In this document: in pieces, positions 16,615 through 23,795 of the stretch
Layout of the letters: each line of letters opens with the position of its first letter
How positions within the stretch are numbered: the first letter of the stretch is position 1
From: Phenylobacterium sp. SCN 70-31
Lineage (GTDB): Bacteria > Pseudomonadota > Alphaproteobacteria > Caulobacterales > Caulobacteraceae
Direction of reading: 5' to 3'
Assembly (NCBI RefSeq): GCF_001724605.1
Contig: NZ_MEEX01000003.1
Span: 167,904-231,903 of the forward strand
DNA length: 64,000 nucleotides
The notes under the pieces: model-generated
Seen by the model: only the letters and a program-made list of their open reading frames with translations
The model's database searches: none
Told to the model about the DNA's origin: nothing
Position numbers and translations under genes: made by a program

Positions 16615-18258
16615 TCAGGCCGCGCGAAGATCGCCGGCCAGCGCCGCCTGAAGCGTATCGAAGAGCTGGGCCGGCGAGACCGGCTTGGCCAGGTGCCGGT
16701 CGGCGCCCGCCTCGCGGCTGGCCTCGATGTGCTCGGGCAGCGCGTTGGCGCTGAGCATGATGATGGGGGTGGGGCGGGCGCCGGACTCGCGCTCGAACTC
16801 GCGGATCATGCGGGTGGCGGTGAGACCGTCCATGATCGGCATCTGGATGTCCATCAGCACCGCGCTGAACCGTTCCCGCGCGAAGGCCTCGCAGGCCGCC
16901 TGCCCGTCCTCGGCCTCCACCGTCTCGGCGCTGATCGTGTCGAGCAGCGCGCTCACCAGCGTCCGGTTCACCGGATGGTCGTCCACCACCAGGATGCGCG
17001 CCGCCTCGTCGTCCGAGGCGGTGACCGTGCGCAGGGCCGGCGCGGCGCGCGGCGGCGCGGCGCGTTGCAGCGGCATGGAGACGGTGAAGATCGAGCCCGC
17101 GCCGGGGCGACTCTCCAGCGAGACCTCGCCGCCCATGAGCTCCACCAGGCGGCGGACAACGGCCAGGCCCAGGCCCAGGCCGCCGGTCGTGCGGGTGGCC
17201 GAGCCGTCGGCCTGCTCGAAGCTCTCGAAGATGCGCACGCGCAACGCCTCGGCGATCCCGACGCCGGTATCGGCCACCGAAAGACGGACCTGCCCCGCCG
17301 CCGGCGCATCGACCGAGACGACCACGCGGCCCGTCTGCGTGAACTTCAGCGCGTTCTGCACGAGGTTGGCCAGCACCTGCTTGACCGCGCCCCGGTCGCC
17401 CCTCACCCAGCCCTGGACCGCCGGATCGACCTCGACGCGGAAATCCAGGCCCTTGCGCGCGAACCTCAGCTCGAACAGCCGCGCCACCTCCCGGACGGCG
17501 TCGGCCAGGTTGAAGGCCGTCACCTCCAGCTTCGCCGTCTCGGATTGCAGCCGGGCGAAGTCCAGCACGTCGTGCAGCACGCCTTCCAGGTCGGCGCTCG
17601 AGGCCTGGAGCATGGCCGTCAGCCGGGCCTGCTCGGGCGACTGGGCGGTCGCCTCCAGCAGCGCCAGCCCGCCCACCACGCCGTTGAGCGGCGTGCGGAT
17701 CTCATGGCTCATGTTGGTGAGGAAATCGCTCTTGGCGCGGCTCGCCGCCTCGGCGCGCGCCAGCGCATCGGCCAGGGCCCGGCGCAGGCGCAGGTTCTCC
17801 AGCGCGCCGGCCGTGGCGCGGGCCACGGCGTCCAGCGCCGCCAGTTCCTCGCCCGTCGGGTCGCGCACGTCGCGCCAATAGGCCCCGATGCACGCCAGCG
17901 GGTCCGGGCGGCCCACGGGTGTCATGACGCAGCTCTTCACGAACGTGGGCGCGTAGAGTTCGTGCGGGATCCGGGGGTCGGCGAAGACGTCGGGGATCAC
18001 CACGCGCTGACGGTGCGCGATCGCCCACCCCGAGATGCAGGCGTCCATCGGGAAGACGCCGCCCTTCCAGAGCGGTCCCACCGCGTCCTCGTCCACATAT
18101 CGCACCCGGTCGCCGTCCCTCAGGACGACCGCCACGCCGTCGGCGCCCGAGAGGCTCCGCGCCGCCGTGCGCACCACGGCCGCCACCTCGAGGGCGTCCT
18201 CGACGCCGGCCAGCCGCTCCACGGCCTGCGCCAGCGTCAGGACGGGTTCTTGCGCCAT
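16615..18258 (-). CDS. GAF-domain hybrid histidine kinase
   Basis: 547 residues, soluble. A GAF-like sensor covers about 1-150 (VEDALEVAAVVRTAARSL, CISGWAIAHRQRVVIPDV). HisKA with SHEIRTPLNG at about 190 and HATPase with NLVQNALKF, DTGVGIAE and GGLGLGLAV follow. The receiver domain has ILVVDDHPVNRT, VLMDIQMPIMDG and HLAKPVSP. It is the first of three consecutive kinase genes on the minus strand, separated by 125 and 96 bp. The spacing is compatible with either one transcript or separate ones. The GAF ligand is unknown and no output protein is adjacent. Confidence 0.9.
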   Translation of the reverse strand: MAQEPVLTLAQAVERLAGVEDALEVAAVVRTAARSLSGADGVAVVLRDGDRVRYVDEDAVGPLWKGGVFPMDACISGWAIAHRQRVVIPDVFADPRIPHELYAPTFVKSCVMTPVGRPDPLACIGAYWRDVRDPTGEELAALDAVARATAGALENLRLRRALADALARAEAASRAKSDFLTNMSHEIRTPLNGVVGGLALLEATAQSPEQARLTAMLQASSADLEGVLHDVLDFARLQSETAKLEVTAFNLADAVREVARLFELRFARKGLDFRVEVDPAVQGWVRGDRGAVKQVLANLVQNALKFTQTGRVVVSVDAPAAGQVRLSVADTGVGIAEALRVRIFESFEQADGSATRTTGGLGLGLAVVRRLVELMGGEVSLESRPGAGSIFTVSMPLQRAAPPRAAPALRTVTASDDEAARILVVDDHPVNRTLVSALLDTISAETVEAEDGQAACEAFARERFSAVLMDIQMPIMDGLTATRMIREFERESGARPTPIIMLSANALPEHIEASREAGADRHLAKPVSPAQLFDTLQAALAGDLRAA

Positions 18259-18397
18259 GCCCGTTCGTCTCCTTGCCGGGGACCCGCCGGGTCCGCGGAA
18301 AGCGTCTCGCCGAATGGTTTAGATTTTCAGAACCGACATCCACGGCTGTGAATGCGCGCGAGCTTCGGACTCCGGAGGCGGAGACCCGCGCACAGGC

Positions 18398-19999
18398 TCA
18401 CGCCGCCACGGGCGGCGGCTCGCCGGCGGCGATGGCGCGTTCCAGCTTCGTGGTCTCCGCCGCCTCGGCGCGCAGGCTCAGCGCCCAGAGCGCCACCAGG
18501 GCCACCACCGACGCGGCCAGCATGCTGATCACGCCGGCCTGGAGCGAGCCGCTGACCGCGGCGATCTTGCCGGACGCATACGGCCCGAGCGACAGACCGA
18601 CCATCGTGCTCCCCACCAGGTAGACCGCGCTGATGGTCCCGTACATGCGGGGCAGCACGAAGTCCTGGTAGGTGGCGACCGCCGACCCGGTCCAGAGATT
18701 CGCCAGGAAGTAGACGCACGGGCTCAGCAGCACATACGTCCCGAAGTCCGGCGCCAGCACCATCGCCACGATGAAGGGAGCCGGCAGGACCGCGGCGAGC
18801 ATGCAGGTGAAGATCCGGCCGCGGGGATCCCGCTCCTTCCACAGGTCCGAGAGACGGCCGCCCAGAATCACGCCGGCCGCCGCCGCCGCCGCGCCCGGCA
18901 GGCCGATGGCCACACCCGCCGTGCTGGCGCTCACATCGTAGGTCCGCATGGCGAACGGCGCGCCCCAGAAGCTGATCACATAGGTTATGACGGCGAGGCA
19001 GCCGAAGCCCAGCACCGCCAGCGGCACCACCGGCGACCCCAGGATCAGCTTATGCGTCGGGGGGTCGGTGAAGCGGAGCGACTGGGTCCACGAGAACAGG
19101 GCGTAGAAGCCCACGGCGTAGGCGATCCATTGTCCCGCGTCGCCGGTGAGCCGGATCAGGCCGAACGCGATGGCGACGATGACGGCCAGCCCGATCAGAT
19201 TGCGGCGCAGCGCCCCCGGGAACCTCGAGACGCTCCACAGCGTGAACGGCGGCAGAATGGTCATCACATCGGCGAGGAACATCCGCCACGCGCCCGGGCG
19301 CACCACGGGCTCGATCACCCCGGCGTCCGTCCTGCGGACGGGCTCGCGCAGGGTCATGACCCAGAGCGCCACGAGGAGTCCCGGCAGGCCCACCGCCAGG
19401 AACGTGACCTGCCAGCCCTGTAGCCCGAGCGGCGCGCCACCGCCCGCGAAGGCGGTGTTCCAGTTGTCCGAGATCAGTCCGCCGATCGGCAGGCTCAGCC
19501 CCATGCCCAGATAGACCCCGGACGTGTAGATCGATGCGGCCAGGGCGCGGCGGTTCTTGGGGAAATAGCCGGCCAGCATGGAGAACGCCGCGGGCGAGGC
19601 GCTGGCCTCGCCGATGCCGACCCCGATCCTCGCCGCCGCGAGCTGCGCATAGTTCGTGGCGAAGCCCGACAGCGCCGTCATGCCGGACCACAGCGCCAGC
19701 CCCATGGCCATGAGGTGACCACGGCGCCAGTTGTCCGCCAGGCGTCCGAGCGGCACGCCGAACACCGCGTAGAAGACGGCGAAGGCGGTGCCATAGAGGA
19801 AGCCGAGGTCGCCGTCCTCCAGGACAAGGGCGTCCTTGATGTCCTCGGCGAGGATCGAGAGGATCTGCCGGTCGATGAAGTTCAGGGTGTAGACCACCAC
19901 CAGGACGCCCAGCGCGTACCAGGCGTAGGGTCCGCTCGTCCGTCGCGCCTGCGAGGCGTCGGCGGCGGTCCGGGCGTCTGCTTCCGACTGAGGGTTCAT
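18398..19999 (-). CDS. MFS transporter, spinster-like branch
   Basis: 533 residues from ATG 19999; the upstream in-frame extension to 20044 looks non-coding. The N-terminal block NFIDRQILSILAEDIK, then GFLYGTAFAVFYAVFGVPLGRLAD, is typical of the spinster-like MFS group common in Caulobacterales and sphingomonad catabolic clusters. A long soluble insert follows helix 6. About twelve hydrophobic helices can be drawn. It lies 102 bp downstream of the SDR gene, probably in one transcription unit with the candidate operator at 21004-21020. The substrate is likely an organic acid or sugar acid of the pathway encoded in this block (inference). Confidence 0.82.
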   Translation of the reverse strand: MNPQSEADARTAADASQARRTSGPYAWYALGVLVVVYTLNFIDRQILSILAEDIKDALVLEDGDLGFLYGTAFAVFYAVFGVPLGRLADNWRRGHLMAMGLALWSGMTALSGFATNYAQLAAARIGVGIGEASASPAAFSMLAGYFPKNRRALAASIYTSGVYLGMGLSLPIGGLISDNWNTAFAGGGAPLGLQGWQVTFLAVGLPGLLVALWVMTLREPVRRTDAGVIEPVVRPGAWRMFLADVMTILPPFTLWSVSRFPGALRRNLIGLAVIVAIAFGLIRLTGDAGQWIAYAVGFYALFSWTQSLRFTDPPTHKLILGSPVVPLAVLGFGCLAVITYVISFWGAPFAMRTYDVSASTAGVAIGLPGAAAAAAGVILGGRLSDLWKERDPRGRIFTCMLAAVLPAPFIVAMVLAPDFGTYVLLSPCVYFLANLWTGSAVATYQDFVLPRMYGTISAVYLVGSTMVGLSLGPYASGKIAAVSGSLQAGVISMLAASVVALVALWALSLRAEAAETTKLERAIAAGEPPPVAA

Positions 20000-20101
20000 C
20001 GGGCTCTCGTGAGGTCTTGAGGCCTGGGACGCCGTCGCGGCCACGCGGGCGAGGGATCGGCGCAGGGAGAGGACCGGCGCGGGAGCCGCGCCGGCCGGAG
20101 G

Positions 20102-20851
20102 CTAGAAGGTCGTGCGGCCGCCCGAGGTGTCGAAGGTGGAGGCCGTGGTGAAGCTGCACTCCTCGCTGGCCATGAAGCAGACCATCGCGACGCTCTCCTC
20201 CACCAGACCGAGCCGGCCCATCGGGATGCGCGATCGCATGTACTCGACCTGGCTCGCGGGAAGCTGTTCCAGGATCGGGCTCGCGAAGGTGGCCGGCGTG
20301 AGCGCGTTCGCGATCACGCCCTTGCCCGCCATCTCCTTGCCCAGCGACTTCGTGAAGCCGATCACGCCCGCCTTGGACGCCGAATAGGCCGAGGCGTTGG
20401 GGTTGCCTTCCTTGCCGGCCACCGAGGCCACGTTCACGATCCGGCCGTAGCCGTTGGCGACCATGTGCGGCACCACGGCGCGGCAGCAGTAGAAGGTGCC
20501 GCTGAGGTTGATGTCGATGACCCGGCGCCAGCTGTCGACGGGAAAGTCGTGGACCGGGGCCGTCGCCCCCGTGATCCCGGCGCTGGCGATCAGGATATCC
20601 ACCTTACCCAGCATCGCCGCGCTTTCCTCGGCGGCGCGGGCCACCTCCTGCGGGTCGGCCACATCGACGGCCATGACGCCCTTGGCGCCGACCTCGTGAC
20701 CCGCCGCGGCCAGTGTGGCGACGTTGTTGTCCCACAGCACCACGGCGCCGCCCTCGGCGACGATACGCGCGGCGGCCGACTTGCCGAGCCCGGAGCCCCC
20801 GCCCGTGATGATCGCGCAACGCCCGCTGAAACGGTCCGCAAACGTGCTCAT
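20102..20851 (-). CDS. SDR-family dehydrogenase (possible 2-keto-3-deoxy-aldonate 4-dehydrogenase)
   Basis: 249 residues from ATG 20851. It is a classical SDR: TGGGSGLGK cofactor loop at about 16, DVADPQEV, ASAGITG, catalytic Ser in NVASVAGKEG and Tyr/Lys in SAYSASKAG (about 153-157). The C-terminus FDTSGGRTTF has the SGGR-T ending found in SDRs of non-phosphorylated rhamnonate/fuconate degradation, which oxidise 2-keto-3-deoxy-aldonates at C4. With the FAH-family hydrolase at 29495-30394 and the hydroxy-acid dehydrogenase at 30521-31684, it would make the diketo substrate for cleavage. The specific substrate is inference; a generic 3-oxoacyl reductase is the alternative. Confidence 0.8.
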   Translation of the reverse strand: MSTFADRFSGRCAIITGGGSGLGKSAAARIVAEGGAVVLWDNNVATLAAAGHEVGAKGVMAVDVADPQEVARAAEESAAMLGKVDILIASAGITGATAPVHDFPVDSWRRVIDINLSGTFYCCRAVVPHMVANGYGRIVNVASVAGKEGNPNASAYSASKAGVIGFTKSLGKEMAGKGVIANALTPATFASPILEQLPASQVEYMRSRIPMGRLGLVEESVAMVCFMASEECSFTTASTFDTSGGRTTF

Positions 20852-21374
20852 GAAGGGCGCCCGCCGGAGCTTCGCGGCAGCGCGCGCGCCCACGGGCGGA
20901 GTAGCCCGACAACTCCCCAGACCAATCGCGTCATCCCATCCCTCGGAACTCGAACCGCCCTGCGATCAACAACGCCGCAGATGCGATGCGCGCCCTTTTT
21001 GATTTATCACATTCTGGGATGCAAATGTTATTTATGAGACTTGATCGTCATTCCTCACTTTGAACGCGACGACCTCCCTTCTCCAAAGGGTCAGAATGAC
21101 GACAATGTGGGAAAGGCGCGTTGGAGACAGCGGAGAGTTCGGGTTGGCGCGGCGATCGCCGGCCATCGTGCTCCCTTCCGTCGCGCGCGAGGCCTTGCCC
21201 CCTGCCTCGACCGGTTCGGAGAGCCGCCACGATCCGAAGGCGCGCCCGCTCGCCGGGCTCAGAGATATGCGGAACGCTTGGCAGGTTCGCCCGCGCGGCG
21301 GACGGACGGCGCACAAGGCCAAGGAAGCGCACCGGACGAGGGTCGGCGCGGGCCGGCCGCGGGCCGGCGAGCGC
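20852..21374. other. Intergenic region between the SDR gene and the IclR gene
   Basis: About 520 bp without a convincing gene. The part 20990-21060 is strikingly AT-rich for this genome, fits the leader of the SDR/MFS unit and contains the candidate operator at 21004-21020. The part 21060-21374, behind the IclR stop, has only short overlapping open frames without ribosome sites or recognisable protein sequence. I see no RNA gene or strong terminator in it. Confidence 0.6.
21004..21020. promoter_or_regulatory. Candidate operator of the catabolic block, SDR/MFS unit
   Basis: TTATCA-CATTC-TGGGAT fits the 17-bp pattern ATNCCA-N5-TGRGAT seen in the leaders of other units in this block, best on its right arm (reverse complement ATCCCA). 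It is about 155 bp upstream of the SDR start, in an AT-rich patch. Confidence 0.45.
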
Positions 21375-22247
21375 TCAGTCGCGGGTGCTGGCCGTGCGGC
21401 GCCGCTTGCCGCCTTCCGCGGCCGCCCCGTCGACCCCCGGATTGTAGCCCAGCTCGGAGCTGATCGCCTCGGAGGCGCGGCGGACCTCGAACGTCAGGCC
21501 GTGCATCCGCATGTCGTCCATGTACTGGGCGGCGCTGGACACGCTGATGGCGCCGACGATCCGGCCGGAGACGTCCCGAACCGGCGCGGCGACGCATCGG
21601 ATGCGGTCTTCGTTCTCCTCGAGGTCGAAGGCGTAGCCGTTCTTGGCGTACTCCCGCATCCGGCGCAGCCAGAGCTGGAGATCCACGTCGTAGCCCCGCC
21701 CCTGGCGCGCCTCCAGGTCGTAGTACTCCCGCCACTGCGCCTCGGAGGCGTCGAGGATCAGCGCCTTGCCCAGGCCCGTGGACCGGAGCGGCTGCCGCTC
21801 GCCGATGCGGGAGCTGATCTCGACCCGTCGGTTGCCGGAGATCTTGTCCAGATAGAGCGCCTGCCCGTCTTCCAGGACACCCAGATGCACCGTATCGCCC
21901 GTGCGGGCCGCCAGTTGCTCCAGGTGCTCGCGGGCGACGCGTGGCAGGCTGGTCTGGCGCGCGGTCAGATAGCCGAGCTCGAGGATGCGGGGGCCCAGCG
22001 AATAGCCCATGCCCCGTACGAAGTTCAGGTAGCGGTGCTCGACCAGGGTGCCGGCCAGGCGATGGGCCGTGCTGCGGGTCAGGCCGATGCTCTCGGCGAG
22101 TTCGGGCAGGCCGAGCGGACGCAGCGAAACCGCGTCGATGATCTCGAGGCCCCGTACCAGCGTCTGGGTTCCGGCGAGGCTGCGCCCCTTCTCCTCACCG
22201 CCCTCGGGGAGCCCATCCGCCGACTTCGTCTTCGACACCCGCGCCAC
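21375..22247 (-). CDS. IclR-family transcriptional regulator
   Basis: 290 residues from a GTG at 22247. The N-terminal winged helix (TLVRGLEIIDAVSLRPLGLPELAE, LTRSTAHRLAGTLVE) spans about 30-95. The effector-binding domain follows (HLGVLEDGQALYLDKISG, RSTGLGKALIL, AAPVRDVSGRIVGAISVSS). It resembles KdgR-type regulators of sugar-acid catabolism. The tail GGKRRRTASTRD is basic and unusual. A good candidate operator at 22345-22361, about 100 bp upstream, suggests autoregulation. It and the second IclR gene (28594-29412) are the candidate regulators of the 18-43 kb block. Confidence 0.9.
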   Translation of the reverse strand: MARVSKTKSADGLPEGGEEKGRSLAGTQTLVRGLEIIDAVSLRPLGLPELAESIGLTRSTAHRLAGTLVEHRYLNFVRGMGYSLGPRILELGYLTARQTSLPRVAREHLEQLAARTGDTVHLGVLEDGQALYLDKISGNRRVEISSRIGERQPLRSTGLGKALILDASEAQWREYYDLEARQGRGYDVDLQLWLRRMREYAKNGYAFDLEENEDRIRCVAAPVRDVSGRIVGAISVSSAAQYMDDMRMHGLTFEVRRASEAISSELGYNPGVDGAAAEGGKRRRTASTRD

Positions 22248-22550
22248 GGCTCAACACCATCCGAAATCCGGCCGCGGGGTCCCGGCGGAATCTCGTGACG
22301 CCCCCATCGGGTTCGCACCGCTCCGCCGCGTCGCGGCTCCCATAATCCCAAATCATGAGATAAACCCTGCCGATCTCAAGTCAAGGCGCATCGCCGCCTG
22401 GCGCCGACCTGAGCGTGCAAAACGAAGCGCGCACCCCCTACTCCGACCTGCTCCGAAGCGCAGTGCGAGACACGCGGCGCGCCCTCGCAGCCGCAACGGC
22501 AAAGCGTCAGGTATTCCTACATATCAAGTAAAACACCTGAATGTGGGAGT
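22248..22550. promoter_or_regulatory. Leader region of the IclR gene
   Basis: About 300 bp between the DapA-like stop and the IclR start. It contains the palindromic candidate operator at 22345-22361 and AT-rich segments at 22335-22385 and 22507-22552. One half-operator-like word (TGGGAG, 22544-22549) lies at the far end. No gene is visible. Confidence 0.55.
22345..22361. promoter_or_regulatory. Candidate operator of the catabolic block, IclR gene
   Basis: ATCCCA-AATCA-TGAGAT: the two 6-base arms match in five of six positions as an inverted repeat around a 5-base AT-rich centre. It lies 98 bp upstream of the IclR start. Confidence 0.6.
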
Positions 22551-23567
22551 TTAGGCGCGCAGATAGGGCTGCAGGTAGACGTCCAGGACGCGCCGGATTT
22601 CGTCGGGATTCACCACGGGCGGCTTTCGGGCGCCCGAGCCGGGGGCGTCCGGCGCGACGCGCTTGGTGACCTCCGGCTTCAGCACCCCGCGCGCGACCAG
22701 CACATTGATGTCGCTCTGCCCGAAGATCGAAGACGCCGCCTGGATTCGTCCGAACAGGTCGAAGGCCTCTCTCCGGCGTCCGCTGTGGAAGAGATCATAG
22801 GTCGTGGCGAACAGGTCCGACAGCGACACGAACGGGCAGTGCCCCCCGAAGCCGCGCTCCATCTCGGTCATCATGGTGGCGACGCCGAAGCCGGAGAACG
22901 ACCGCAATCCGCCCCCCGTCCGCCGGTTGATCTCGAGCACGCGCTCCAGCGGATCGCCCGTCTCGTCCTTCACATAGCGGAAGGTCGGAATGGTCTCGTA
23001 CATCTCCACGAGGAGATCGACGCTGAACGGGCCGACGGCCTGACCGAACATCGGCAGCTTGGTCACCTGGCCGATGCGCCGATAGTACTGCAGCAGGTCC
23101 TTCGGCGAACTCACGTTGGGGGGCGGGATGCAGATCACCGCATCGGCGCCGATCTTCTCCGCGTGACGCGCATAGCGCTCGGTCTCGGCGAAGTCGGCCT
23201 CGCGGCTCTGCACGCCGACCACGATCGCCGGTCCGCCCTGCCGGGCGGCGTCGACCATCACCTCGGCGCCCTTCAGGCGTTCCGGCTCGCTCAGCGTCGT
23301 CCAGCCGCTGGCCAGCTGGGGCCACGCGAAGCCCGGAACGCCGCCGCGGCCGCAGAACCTCACCTGCGAAGCCAACCCGTCGTAGTCCAGCCGGCCGTTG
23401 GGCAGATCCGTGGTGAAGCCGATGGGGAAGACCCCTCCGAACGGGCCGGTTCGGGCGGAGGCCGGGACCGGGGCCGAAACCGCCACGGACGGCGCCAGCG
23501 CGGCGACGGCCAGACTCCCCGCTCCCTTCAGGAGGGCGCGGCGGGAAGATACCGGGGCCATGCTCAT
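22551..23567 (-). CDS. Tat-exported dihydrodipicolinate synthase/N-acetylneuraminate lyase family protein
   Basis: 338 residues from ATG 23567, which has GAGGTGA 7 bases upstream; a second ATG is two codons in. The N-terminus is a twin-arginine signal (SSRRALLKGAGSL, then APSVAVSAPVPASA), unusual for this normally cytoplasmic aldolase family. The barrel shows IGFTTDLPNGRLDYDGLASQ, AIVVGVQSREADFAETERYA and the Schiff-base lysine in FRYVKDETGDP. Where class members have a Pro-Tyr-Tyr with the catalytic tyrosine, this one has CIPPPNVSS, so that Tyr is missing. It follows the TonB receptor by 228 bp on the same strand. A lyase or hydratase acting on a keto acid in the periplasm is possible, but the activity is uncertain. 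Confidence 0.78.
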   Translation of the reverse strand: MSMAPVSSRRALLKGAGSLAVAALAPSVAVSAPVPASARTGPFGGVFPIGFTTDLPNGRLDYDGLASQVRFCGRGGVPGFAWPQLASGWTTLSEPERLKGAEVMVDAARQGGPAIVVGVQSREADFAETERYARHAEKIGADAVICIPPPNVSSPKDLLQYYRRIGQVTKLPMFGQAVGPFSVDLLVEMYETIPTFRYVKDETGDPLERVLEINRRTGGGLRSFSGFGVATMMTEMERGFGGHCPFVSLSDLFATTYDLFHSGRRREAFDLFGRIQAASSIFGQSDINVLVARGVLKPEVTKRVAPDAPGSGARKPPVVNPDEIRRVLDVYLQPYLRA

Positions 23568-23795
23568 CAGTTCACCTCTTCCAACTGCGCGAAACATCCC
23601 GCCTAGAGCAGGTCTGCGCCGGGCGGAAGCGCCGGTTCGACGCGACCCCACCCGGAATTCGAGGCCCGGAGCCCGCGCTCGTAAGGGAGAACGGCGCTCA
23701 CCGTGGTCGAGGAACGCCGCTCGAGGAACGCGCGCCGGCGCCTGACCCCGGAGCTGGACCCGGAGCGACGGTCCTCGTCGCCCCGGGTCCCGGTG

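Noticed and set aside
21098..21114. Further copy of the block operator (CAATGTGGGAA)
   Set aside because: Only one arm fits; the left arm lacks the CA required by the other sites, and it lies behind, not before, a gene start.
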